Of a DNA stretch of 54,253 nt, positions 24,420 through 32,359 are shown piece by piece (position 1 is the first letter of the stretch; every line of letters starts with the position of its first letter). The DNA comes from Actinomycetota bacterium (GTDB lineage Bacteria > Actinomycetota > Acidimicrobiia > Acidimicrobiales > Ilumatobacteraceae). The stretch is from NCBI GenBank assembly GCA_009702755.1, contig WLHL01000007.1, positions 1 to 54,253 of the forward strand, written 5' to 3'. Under the pieces are notes generated by a model. It was not told the DNA's origin. It made no database searches and was given only the letters and a program-made list of their open reading frames with translations. A program made the translations under genes and the position numbers.

Positions 24420-25211
24420 ATGCGGAGTCCAGCGGTGTTCGATATGCAGACAGGCACGAACATGATTGAACAACACGCTTCCACCTTGCTCGACTTTGAC
24501 AACGTGTCAATGACGTTCCCCGATGGAACAAAAGCATTGGAGGATATTTCCTTCTCCGTCAACGCTGGCGAATTCGTCACTGTCGTGGGACCATCGGGTT
24601 GCGGCAAGTCAACTTTGTTGCGAATCGCATCAAACCTAGAAGCCAACACTGGCGGCGTGTGCTCCGTTGACAGAAACAGCATCGGCTACGTCTTCCAAGA
24701 CCCAACACTGATGGCATGGCGCACTGTTCAACGAAACGTTGAACTGATTGCTGAACTACACAAGATTTCGAAAAACGAGAGGCAGGCTCGTGCTGCTGAA
24801 GCCATCGAACTAGTGGGACTCAAAGGATTCGAAGACAAATATCCTCGACAGCTGTCTGGTGGCATGAGAATGCGCGCGTCGCTTGCTCGTTCACTCGTGA
24901 TGAAGCCAAAAGTCTTTCTTTTCGACGAGCCATTCGGAGCGTTAGACGAAATAACTCGAGAGCGCCTGAACGATGAAGTGCTTCATCTCTTCCAATCAGA
25001 GGGATTCGCCGGGTTGTTCATCACTCACTCCATCTCGGAAGCTGTGTACATGTCCACCAAAGTTCTCGTGATGTCAGCAAGGCCTGGTCGTATCATCGCT
25101 TCGTTCGATGTCCCGTTTGGACTCAATCGCACACATGATTTGCGGTACGAACCACAGTTTGCGGAATTATGTGGAGAAATCTCTCACGCTCTCAGAGGGG
25201 CTCACCAATGA
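24420..25211 (+). CDS. ABC transporter ATPase, NitT/TauT type
   Basis: The ATP-binding subunit (263 aa) of an importer of the nitrate/sulfonate/taurine/thiamine-precursor family. Walker A VGPSGCGKSTLL is near residue 59, the signature LSGGMRMRASLARS near 145, Walker B KVFLFDEPFGALDE near 163, and the H-loop FITHSISEA near 199. The leaderless ATG 24420 is chosen by its -10 box; ATG 24462 is an alternative with an AGG seven bases ahead. The permease gene overlaps its stop (ATGA). It is encoded right behind the amidohydrolase. Confidence 0.93.
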   Translation: MRSPAVFDMQTGTNMIEQHASTLLDFDNVSMTFPDGTKALEDISFSVNAGEFVTVVGPSGCGKSTLLRIASNLEANTGGVCSVDRNSIGYVFQDPTLMAWRTVQRNVELIAELHKISKNERQARAAEAIELVGLKGFEDKYPRQLSGGMRMRASLARSLVMKPKVFLFDEPFGALDEITRERLNDEVLHLFQSEGFAGLFITHSISEAVYMSTKVLVMSARPGRIIASFDVPFGLNRTHDLRYEPQFAELCGEISHALRGAHQ

Positions 25212-26071
25212 GTTCCGTTGACACAAACAACGCTTCAGTTGATGAGATCATCCACGAGCAAAAAGATGGTTTCAAGATCTCCGATTACGTTGGTCCAGCA
25301 GTCACGTTCGGACTCTTTATTGCTATTTGGTACATCATCTCGGGGATTGTTCTTCCCGAGCACAAACGATTCCTCCTCCCAACACCTCACGAGGTGATTG
25401 ATGAAGGATTTCTTGTATGGCGAACAGGCGAACGACGCGGTCTGCAACCAATTCTCGTATCACTATGGGACTCAGCAAAGATCGCCCTCATTGGTCTGAC
25501 CATCACCATCGTGTTGGGTATGACTCTCGCAGTCATCATGAGCACTCGTCGCTGGCTGGAGAGAGCAACGTGGCCATTCTTGGTTGCTGTTCAGAGCGCA
25601 CCAATTCTTGCATTGACCCCGCTCATTCGGGCACTGATTGATGGCACGCAAACCCAACGGCTCCTCGTCGTCGTGCTGATCTCCATCTTCCCGATCGTAA
25701 GCAATACTCTCTTCGGCCTGCTCTCCGCCGAGAAGAGTCAACACGAACTCTTTACTCTTCAGGGCGCATCACGTTGGGTACGTCTTTCAAAGTTGCAATT
25801 CCCTGCTGCATTGCCAAACATTTTCGTCGGATTCCGAATCTCTGCTGGTCTTGCCGTAATCGGCGCAGTTGTCGGAGATTTCTACTTCCGCGAAGGTGGC
25901 GTTGTCGGAATCGGCGCAATTATTCAGCTGTATCGAAATCGACTCTGGGGTCCAGAGTTGATCGCCTCGATTTTGCTTGCGAGCGCATTAGGTCTGGTTG
26001 TGTTCCTCTTCTTCGGATGGCTCTCGCGCGTAGCCATTGGAAAGTGGCACACCACCAACAGGGGTCAGTGA
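25208..26071 (+). CDS. ABC transporter permease, NitT/TauT type
   Basis: A membrane permease of 287 aa with about six helices, among them FGLFIAIWYIISGIVL, ALIGLTITIVLGMTLAVI and LIASILLASALGLVVFLFFG. The cytoplasmic coupling loop (EAA-like) is LQGASRWVRLSKLQFPAALP near residue 183. It overlaps the ATPase gene by four bases (ATGA). The substrate-binding lipoprotein gene lies 42 bases downstream, so the importer is complete and in one operon. Confidence 0.93.
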   Translation: MSSVDTNNASVDEIIHEQKDGFKISDYVGPAVTFGLFIAIWYIISGIVLPEHKRFLLPTPHEVIDEGFLVWRTGERRGLQPILVSLWDSAKIALIGLTITIVLGMTLAVIMSTRRWLERATWPFLVAVQSAPILALTPLIRALIDGTQTQRLLVVVLISIFPIVSNTLFGLLSAEKSQHELFTLQGASRWVRLSKLQFPAALPNIFVGFRISAGLAVIGAVVGDFYFREGGVVGIGAIIQLYRNRLWGPELIASILLASALGLVVFLFFGWLSRVAIGKWHTTNRGQ

Positions 26072-26113
26072 CCCATCCCTCAGAACAACCATCAATCAGG
26101 AGATCCACCACTC

Positions 26114-27271
26114 ATGAAAATTCGTCCACTCATCGGAGTTGCTATTGCTGCATCACTCGCGCTCGCCGCGTGTGGTGGAAGCGATAGTGCTTCTGACACA
26201 ACAATGCCCACAGCCGCAGAAGGCATCGACCTTGCTGCAGCTGGATGTCCAGCAACCATCGGTATTCAAACTGACTGGTTCCCAGAAGCCGAACACGGCA
26301 ACTTGTACAACCTCGTTGGCCCCGGATACACACTCGATGCGAAGGCATTGACCGTCACCGGAGACCTCGTTTCCGGTGGAAAGACAACTGGCGTCAAAGT
26401 TCAAGTACGCGCAGGAGGTCCAGCCATTGGATACGGACGTCCGATTGCAGCAATGTACGAGAAGCCAGAGGAAATTCTCCTCGGATTCGTCGGAACAGAT
26501 GAGGCAGTGAGCCAATCAACTGCCAAGCCATCGATGGCCGTTGCCGCACCGTTCAACATCAATCCACAGATCATCATGTGGGATCCGACCAACAACCCAG
26601 GCGTCAAGACAATTGCTGACCTCAAAGAACCAGGTGTGAAAGTTCGCTACTTCCAAGATGCGGATTACATGAAGTACCTCATTCAGAGCGGCCAACTTGA
26701 TGCAAAGCAGACAGACGACACCTATGACGGTTCACCTGCAGCTTTCATCGCCTCAGGGGGCAAAGATGCTCAGCAAGGTTTCGGTACTGCCGAGCCATAC
26801 GCATACAAGAACATGTTCAAGGACTGGATGAAGGACGTTGCATACCAGTACGTTCATGACGCTGGCTGGACCGCTTACGCACAGTCCTTGGCAGCAATCC
26901 CTGCCAATCTTGAAAAGTATGACTCTTGCTTAACTGCACTAGTGCCAGTCATTCAGCAGGCCATGGTCGATTACGTCGCTTCACCAGATGCAGCGAACGC
27001 AATCATCATCGATGCAGTGACGACATACAACCAGGACTGGACCTACACAGCAGGTCAAGCAGACGCAGCAGTTGCTCAGATGCAAGCTGACAAGCTTGTT
27101 GCTAACAGCCCCGATGGAACTCTCGGTTCATTTGATCTCGATCGTGTAACCAAGTTCATTGAGACAGCAACACCTGTGTATACCGCCACGGGCGCTGTGC
27201 TCAAGGAAGGCCTCGCTGCAGAAGACATCGTGACCAACAAGTACATCAACAAGAGCATCACGCTCAAGTAG
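26114..27271 (+). CDS. Substrate-binding lipoprotein of the ABC transporter
   Basis: A solute-binding protein of 385 aa anchored outside the membrane. The signal peptide ends in a lipobox SLALAACGGS with the lipidated cysteine at residue 20, followed by a Ser/Thr-rich linker. The mature part is an NMT1/SsuA-like two-lobe binding protein. AGGAG precedes the ATG by 11 bases. There is a strong terminator 12 bases after the stop, closing the operon. The ligand cannot be read from sequence; neighbouring deaminase and creatininase-type hydrolases suggest a cyclic nitrogen compound. Confidence 0.9.
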   Translation: MKIRPLIGVAIAASLALAACGGSDSASDTTMPTAAEGIDLAAAGCPATIGIQTDWFPEAEHGNLYNLVGPGYTLDAKALTVTGDLVSGGKTTGVKVQVRAGGPAIGYGRPIAAMYEKPEEILLGFVGTDEAVSQSTAKPSMAVAAPFNINPQIIMWDPTNNPGVKTIADLKEPGVKVRYFQDADYMKYLIQSGQLDAKQTDDTYDGSPAAFIASGGKDAQQGFGTAEPYAYKNMFKDWMKDVAYQYVHDAGWTAYAQSLAAIPANLEKYDSCLTALVPVIQQAMVDYVASPDAANAIIIDAVTTYNQDWTYTAGQADAAVAQMQADKLVANSPDGTLGSFDLDRVTKFIETATPVYTATGAVLKEGLAAEDIVTNKYINKSITLK

Positions 27272-27283
27272 AGACAATAAGAG

Positions 27284-27315
27284 AAGGGCGGGACCGTATG
27301 GTCCCGCCCTTTTTC
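27284..27315 (+). terminator. Intrinsic terminator after the ABC transporter operon
   Basis: A perfect 12-base-pair GC-rich stem (27284-27295 with 27300-27311), loop gtat, and a T run at 27310-27314. Only two As lead it, so it works mainly rightward. Confidence 0.9.
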
Positions 27316-27360
27316 GTTCTCTATGTCAGAAGACATCTACCGGGGAGTACGTCAGAATCT

Positions 27361-28137
27361 CTAGCGACCAAAATCGAAAGTGCTGATTTCGCGCATGGCG
27401 CCACACAAAGAATCAACAGCAGAGGCAAACATCTGACCGCCGATCTCTGCACTTGCACCGGTTGGATCTCCAATGTGCCCGTCAGCAAAGAAATCATTAG
27501 AAAGCCAGCCAAAGGCCACGCGCCCACCGAACCGAACCTGTTCATTCTCTGCGAGCTTCTCAGGCACACGACGGACCGCAAGGCTCATGTCGACAAGGTC
27601 GGGTCGCAAGTGAAGCATCACCGACGTCTCGTCCATGCCGCCATGAACGCCCATTCCCAGTTCTGATGCAGCCGACGATCCACCTTGATCAGCAGGCATA
27701 TGAGGGTGGGCCAAAAATGTCTGAAGGCCGTACTTCAATCGAATCTCTCGGTTCATCATGGCTGTGAGAGCGCTATTGCCACCATGACCATTGATGAAGA
27801 GAATTTTGCGAGCTGGAGTTGAAGCGACACAACGACCTATGTCGTCGAGAACCGACATCAATGTCGTGGCTGACAGCCAGAAGGTTCCGCCTGACCACGC
27901 ATGTTCATTCGATTTGGTGAATGGAAGTGTTGGGAGCAGCCAGGCATTTGTTTCCTCTCCCACCTTGTTGACAGCCGCCTGGGAAACCGCATCAGCAACA
28001 ACAAAATCAGTGTTCAAAGGAAGGTGCGGACCATGCTGTTCGATCGCCCCCAATGGCAACACAATGATGGAATCCTTTGTTAACGAAGTGGGAATCTGCG
28101 GGGCACGAAGATCTGCAAGATTGCGTGAAGAAGACAT
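27361..28137 (-). CDS. Creatininase-family amidohydrolase
   Basis: A metal amidohydrolase of 258 aa. The family metal motifs are PLGAIEQHGPHLPLNTD near residue 28 (Glu, His, Asp), INGHGGNSA near 115 and HGGMDETSVM near 165 (Glu). Family members open creatinine, deformylate an FAPy intermediate or mature mycofactocin. No mycofactocin genes are in the window. ATG 28137 is six bases from TAGGTT, hence leaderless. It converges on the transporter operon and diverges from a CrtI-like oxidoreductase. A ring amide related to the transporter's ligand is a reasonable substrate, but this is inference. Confidence 0.88.
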   Translation of the reverse strand: MSSSRNLADLRAPQIPTSLTKDSIIVLPLGAIEQHGPHLPLNTDFVVADAVSQAAVNKVGEETNAWLLPTLPFTKSNEHAWSGGTFWLSATTLMSVLDDIGRCVASTPARKILFINGHGGNSALTAMMNREIRLKYGLQTFLAHPHMPADQGGSSAASELGMGVHGGMDETSVMLHLRPDLVDMSLAVRRVPEKLAENEQVRFGGRVAFGWLSNDFFADGHIGDPTGASAEIGGQMFASAVDSLCGAMREISTFDFGR

Positions 28138-28143
28138 ATCTTC

Positions 28144-28149
28144 AACCTA
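28144..28149 (-). promoter_or_regulatory. -10 box of the creatininase gene, leaderless
   Basis: TAGGTT on the minus strand followed by exactly six bases and ATG 28137. Confidence 0.5.
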
Positions 28150-28170
28150 TACCAGTGAGAGAATGAACCT

Positions 28171-29721
28171 ATGACGAAGCGAGCGACGACCGATTTTGAT
28201 GCAGTCGTAATTGGCGCAGGACATAACGGCCTCATCACTGCTGCCTATCTCGCACGTTATGGACTTAGCACTTTGCTCATCGAAGCACGCTCAGAAGTGG
28301 GCGGCACAGCAGCATCTGAGACCTTCTCTGGATCAACAGTCAACATCTGCAATTGCGATCATCTCACTATTCGCACAACCCCCGTCGCCGAAGAACTCAA
28401 CCTTGCTTCCCATGGTTTGAAATACATCAACATCGAACCGCCACAGATCAATCTTGATTGGAACACGGGTCGGCCGTGGGAAATTTGGCATGACGTTGAC
28501 AAGACAGTCGATTCACTTGGTCGGTCACATCCTGATTCAGTCGAGGGCTATCGAAAATTCGCTCGAGCAGCGATCCCCGTCGCCAAACTGATTCTCGACG
28601 CAGCATCACAGCCCCCCACAAGAGGATCTCTTATTTCCTCTGTCGTCAGAAAAGGCGGCCGTGGCGTCGCAACCATGCTCAAGATGAGTCGCATGTCAGC
28701 TGCCGATGTCATGCGACAGTTCTTTGACAACGAAGCCATCATCGGCCCGGCAATGGTGGAGGGTCCTGTCGTCTGGGGCCTGTCCCCTGAAACTCCTGGC
28801 ACCGGCCTCGGAGCAGTTGCGTTTGCACTCCGTCATGTCGCGAATGTCGGTCGGCCAGAAGGTGGAAGTGGCGCGCTCCCCGAATCAATCAAACAATCCT
28901 TCTTGCAATCAGGAGGCCTCCTCCGCACTAACACGCGTGTCACAGGCATTATTTGTGATGGCAATAGCGTCAGTGCAGTACAGACAAGCGACGGAGCCAC
29001 AGTGACAGCGCGCATCGTGGTCTCGGCATGTGACCCACAGCGAACCTTCGTTACTTGGTTGAAGAATCCACCAGCAAGAGCAGCTTCACTTGTTGAAAGA
29101 TGGCGCAGCTCAACCCCAGGCGAGGGCTATGAATCAAAGATCGATGCCATCACCAGCACTCCCCCCACTTTGGCGGGAGTTTCCTCTCTGCACAGCACAC
29201 CAGTGGCATCAACCATTGTCGTTAGCCCTTCACTTGCTGAACTCCATCGAGGCGCTCAGTTAATGCGCGAAGGACGCACGATGCCTCGCATGGCGTTACT
29301 TGCGAATGTTCCATCAGTGGCAGACCCCACAATTTCTCCTTCCCAACAACACGTGTTGAGCTTGGAAGCGTTGTACACCCCCTATTCATTCGTTGATGGA
29401 TGGCAATCACACGAAGAACCTGAACGATGGTTAAAGCAATTTGCCACGCTCGCTCAGCCTGGGTTTATGGAATCAATCATTGACTGGCGTGTCCTCACTC
29501 CGGCCGACTACGAAACCAGTTTCCATTTACCGAAAGGTCACGCCACCAGTTTTGCGGGCGGTCCTTTGGCGGCATTCATAGGTTCCACACCAGAACTCAC
29601 TCGATACCACACCCCCATTAAGGGTTTGTATCTCACTGGTGCAGCAACTTTCCCCGGTGCTGGCGTATGGGGAGCAAGTGGGCGCAACGCCGCACTCACC
29701 ATCATCAAAGAGATGACGTAA
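28171..29721 (+). CDS. FAD-dependent oxidoreductase, CrtI/phytoene-desaturase-like
   Basis: A flavoprotein of 516 aa with the N-terminal dinucleotide fold VIGAGHNGLITAAYLARYG near residue 12 and the second strand LIEARSEVGGTAASE near 35. The C-terminal FAD signature is LYLTGAATFPGAGVWGASGR near 487. This belongs to the PYROXD2/phytoene-dehydrogenase-like group of unknown substrate rather than to true carotenoid desaturases; no carotenoid genes are near. gagag lies nine bases before the ATG. The intergenic gap to the divergent creatininase gene is only 33 bases. Its stop abuts the stop of the convergent phosphoribosyltransferase. Confidence 0.87.
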   Translation: MTKRATTDFDAVVIGAGHNGLITAAYLARYGLSTLLIEARSEVGGTAASETFSGSTVNICNCDHLTIRTTPVAEELNLASHGLKYINIEPPQINLDWNTGRPWEIWHDVDKTVDSLGRSHPDSVEGYRKFARAAIPVAKLILDAASQPPTRGSLISSVVRKGGRGVATMLKMSRMSAADVMRQFFDNEAIIGPAMVEGPVVWGLSPETPGTGLGAVAFALRHVANVGRPEGGSGALPESIKQSFLQSGGLLRTNTRVTGIICDGNSVSAVQTSDGATVTARIVVSACDPQRTFVTWLKNPPARAASLVERWRSSTPGEGYESKIDAITSTPPTLAGVSSLHSTPVASTIVVSPSLAELHRGAQLMREGRTMPRMALLANVPSVADPTISPSQQHVLSLEALYTPYSFVDGWQSHEEPERWLKQFATLAQPGFMESIIDWRVLTPADYETSFHLPKGHATSFAGGPLAAFIGSTPELTRYHTPIKGLYLTGAATFPGAGVWGASGRNAALTIIKEMT

Positions 29722-30216
29722 TTACGCGTCTTTCACAAGTCCGTCGCGCTTAACGACGGGATCCTTGTCGCTCCATGGGAAGTTGATCCATTGATCTGTT
29801 TTCTTCCAGACATAATCACATTGCACGACAGAGTGTGACTTTTCATAGAGGACAGCAGAACGAACTTCCTTCACACGACCACGGAAGAAATCTTCAACGA
29901 TCTTGAGAGTGTGACCTGTATCAGCAACATCATCCACGATGAGTACGCGTGCGAAACGGAGTTCCACAAGATCTGGAACCGGCGGAAGAATCATCGGAAC
30001 TGGAAGGCGCTCATCGACACCGGTGTAGAACTCAACATTCATTGTGTAGAGATTCTTCACAGCGAGGGCATACCCCAACGCTCCTGCGGCCAAGAGACCG
30101 CCTCGCGCAATGGCAAGAATGATGTCTGGCTCGTATCCAGAATCTGCCACCTTTGTTGCGAGTTCACGACTCGCTCCGCCGAAGATGTCCCATGTCATGA
30201 TTTCGCGTTCGCTCAC
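29722..30216 (-). CDS. Purine-type phosphoribosyltransferase
   Basis: A PRTase of 164 aa. The PRPP-binding motif VLIVDDVADTGHTL lies near residue 91, and the N-terminal IILAIARGGLLAAG near 32 carries the conserved Arg-Gly. The hood region is short, as in xanthine/guanine phosphoribosyltransferases, and the C-terminal INFPWSDKDP is like Gpt-type proteins. The base could be xanthine, guanine or hypoxanthine. GTG 30216 is preceded by TAGTTT and six bases, hence leaderless. It is convergent with, and touches, the CrtI-like gene (29721/29722). Confidence 0.85.
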   Translation of the reverse strand: MSEREIMTWDIFGGASRELATKVADSGYEPDIILAIARGGLLAAGALGYALAVKNLYTMNVEFYTGVDERLPVPMILPPVPDLVELRFARVLIVDDVADTGHTLKIVEDFFRGRVKEVRSAVLYEKSHSVVQCDYVWKKTDQWINFPWSDKDPVVKRDGLVKDA

Positions 30217-30222
30217 GAGTTC

Positions 30223-30228
30223 AAACTA
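30223..30228 (-). promoter_or_regulatory. -10 box of the phosphoribosyltransferase, leaderless
   Basis: TAGTTT on the minus strand with exactly six bases to GTG 30216. Confidence 0.45.
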
Positions 30229-30288
30229 GTCGCCACCGTGGCTCAATTCCGATTCCGCGAGGAATTGAACGAAATATCAAGACAACGA

Positions 30289-31089
30289 TCACCCCTCAAA
30301 ATGAGGAGGTCGACCTTCCGATTTCGCCCGACGCATTTCACGTGCATCGTCAGAAAAACTAGCCATGATTTGCTGTCGGTTCTCAAGATCGATTGCGGCC
30401 TGTAATCCAGGAATCTCGAGCGCAGACCACATACCTTCTTTCGTGAGCGCCACCCCAAGAGGAGTGTTGAGTCTGATCTCCTCAGCTTTAGCCAAGGCGG
30501 CATCGAGAAGTACTTCATTAGGCACCACATCGACGAGCAGTCCTATACGAAGTGCTTCTTCGGCATCAAAGAGTCGACCAGTCAGCATCAGCTCTTGTGC
30601 TCGTGCGGCACCGATAAGTCGTGGCAGAAGCCAGCTAGTACCGATATCGCATGCTGAGAGACCAATCCGAATGAATGCAGCATTGAATCGAGCAGTAGTT
30701 GCGGCAATCCGGATGTCAGAACCGAGAACGAGCGCAAAACCCCCACCTGCTGCCGGACCGTTCACCGCTGCGATGACCGGCTGGGGCAAGGAACGCAGTC
30801 GCGGGATGAGCGACGCAATGTGTTTTTGAATAGCGAAACCACGTTCCACCGAGCCCTTCCATTCGTACCCAGGGGCCTCTCCGTACCCTCCCAGGTCGAG
30901 ACCAGCACAGAAGCCACGTCCAGCACCCGTCAGGATCACCACTCGTACTTCCCTGTCCCGGCCCACAGAATTCAAAGATTCGTGCAGTAGTTCGACCATT
31001 TCAGAGGTCATTGCATTGAGTTTGTCAGGACGATTCAGCGTGATCTGGGCGATCGCGTCCCGCGGATAAGAGATATCAACATCAGCCAT
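30289..31089 (-). CDS. Enoyl-CoA hydratase/isomerase-family protein (crotonase fold)
   Basis: A crotonase-superfamily protein of 266 aa. The oxyanion-hole segments are GRGFCAGLDLGG near residue 57 and NGPAAGGGFALVLGSD near 110. In classical hydratases two glutamates follow; here the corresponding stretch reads FIRIGLSACDIGTSW, with an Asp but no clear Glu pair. So it may be an isomerase or another crotonase reaction rather than a hydratase. It has its own start with no strong Shine-Dalgarno. It diverges from the GT-C gene at 31160 around a perfect palindrome. A role in acyl-CoA breakdown is inferred from the family. Confidence 0.85.
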   Translation of the reverse strand: MADVDISYPRDAIAQITLNRPDKLNAMTSEMVELLHESLNSVGRDREVRVVILTGAGRGFCAGLDLGGYGEAPGYEWKGSVERGFAIQKHIASLIPRLRSLPQPVIAAVNGPAAGGGFALVLGSDIRIAATTARFNAAFIRIGLSACDIGTSWLLPRLIGAARAQELMLTGRLFDAEEALRIGLLVDVVPNEVLLDAALAKAEEIRLNTPLGVALTKEGMWSALEIPGLQAAIDLENRQQIMASFSDDAREMRRAKSEGRPPHFEG

Positions 31090-31106
31090 GCTTCATCGTG
31101 CCACAG

Positions 31107-31120
31107 AGCCCGTACGGGCT
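31107..31120. promoter_or_regulatory. Perfect 14-base palindrome between divergent genes
   Basis: agcccgtacgggct is its own reverse complement, midway in the 70-base divergent region between the crotonase and GT-C genes. No T run follows, so it is more likely an operator than a terminator. Confidence 0.4.
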
Positions 31121-31159
31121 TATCAGGGGGCGTAATCTGTTGGGAGCCGCACGGTACTT

Positions 31160-32356
31160 ATGAAGACTCTTTTAAAAGCCCTCCGCATCCCATCCCTCCC
31201 GCCTTCAGATGACCCTTGGGGTCGAGCCCTGCGACGTGGTGCCATTGCGTACATCCTGTCTCGCATTGTTGTTGTTATGGGTGCCTCTATTGCAGTAGCG
31301 GCAGAAGCAGTCACGGCCCGTGTCAATGAGGAAGAGCCCAAAGGCGGCCTTTCGGCGTTGGTACAAGTTTTTGATAGCTGGGATGGACATTGGTACCTCG
31401 ACGTCGTCCGAGACGGCTATCCGCACCACATCATGCCCAATGTGACCTACTTCGTGTCTGATGCACGTGCTGCGTTCTTCCCGATGTATCCGCGTCTCGT
31501 CCACTACCTCGACAACATCATTCCTGGTGGTCCCGTCACCGTTGCTCTCTTGGTCAACCTGCTGCTTGGTGGTCTCTTCATCTACCTCGTCGGCAGAATC
31601 GCACGAGACCTCTTCGACACGAAGACCGCCGAGAAGGCGATGATCATCGCTGCTCTCTTCCCCGGCAGTTTTGTTCTCAGCATGGCCTATTCCGAAGCCC
31701 TTCTTCTGTGTGTTTCCTGCCTCTGCTTTATGGCCCTCCATAAGAAGGCTTGGGTATGGGCTGGCGTCCTTGCTGCGGTAGGAACTGCTAGTCGGCCCAA
31801 CGGATTGGCATTAGTTCTTGCGTGCGGCGTCGCGGCTCTTCTCGCCATCAAAGATGACAGAGACTGGAAGTCTCTGGTTGCACCAATCCTTGCTCCACTC
31901 GGATTCATTAGTTTTATGCTGTTTCTCGCACACCACACCGACGAGAATTTCGCTTGGTTTCGTGTCCAGACAGAAGCGTGGAAAGAAGGAACAAGTTTCG
32001 GAGCTACGGCGGTCTCCCGAACCTTTGATTTTTTTCTGAATCCAACGAGTTCACCAACAACTGTTCTGACGGCAGCATCAATGACGGCCATGATCCTGGC
32101 TTTGTGGTGCCTCAAGAGATACCGAATACCGGCGATGTACATCGCGTTCATTGTTGGCATCCTTGTTCTGATGCTGCTGCCCGCAACGGTGACAGCTCGA
32201 CCGCGGTTCCTCTACACCGCATTCCCACTTATCTTCCCAGTGGCACGCCAACTACGTGACGACGAAGACAAATGGTGGCCACTGGTATTGATTCTGTTCG
32301 CCACAGGACTTGTCACGGTGATGGGCATGTACGGCGTGCGTGCCGCCATTCCGTAG
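31160..32356 (+). CDS. GT-C membrane glycosyltransferase, PIG-V/mannosyltransferase-like
   Basis: A polytopic membrane protein of 398 aa with about ten hydrophobic segments. An external loop after helix 1 carries FDSWDGHWYLDVVRDGY (near residue 72), the aspartate/tryptophan loop of PIG-V-like GT-C enzymes that use polyprenyl-phosphate sugars. AFFPMYPRLV near 110 is also typical. It converges on dprE2 with three bases between stops, so it may use decaprenyl-phospho-arabinose or mannose to decorate the envelope; this is inference from context. The start ATG lies 13 bases after GGGAG, so the exact start is moderately certain. Confidence 0.82.
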   Translation: MKTLLKALRIPSLPPSDDPWGRALRRGAIAYILSRIVVVMGASIAVAAEAVTARVNEEEPKGGLSALVQVFDSWDGHWYLDVVRDGYPHHIMPNVTYFVSDARAAFFPMYPRLVHYLDNIIPGGPVTVALLVNLLLGGLFIYLVGRIARDLFDTKTAEKAMIIAALFPGSFVLSMAYSEALLLCVSCLCFMALHKKAWVWAGVLAAVGTASRPNGLALVLACGVAALLAIKDDRDWKSLVAPILAPLGFISFMLFLAHHTDENFAWFRVQTEAWKEGTSFGATAVSRTFDFFLNPTSSPTTVLTAASMTAMILALWCLKRYRIPAMYIAFIVGILVLMLLPATVTARPRFLYTAFPLIFPVARQLRDDEDKWWPLVLILFATGLVTVMGMYGVRAAIP

Positions 32357-32359
32357 CTA

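Noticed and set aside
24420-27271. Thiamine-precursor importer (ThiXYZ)
   Set aside because: The transporter family fits, but no TPP riboswitch or thiamine gene is present.
27361-28137. Mycofactocin system (creatininase-like MftE)
   Set aside because: No MftA, MftB, MftC, MftD or MftF genes are nearby, so only the family can be claimed.
31107-31120. Palindrome as intrinsic terminator
   Set aside because: It lies between two divergent genes and lacks a T run on either side.
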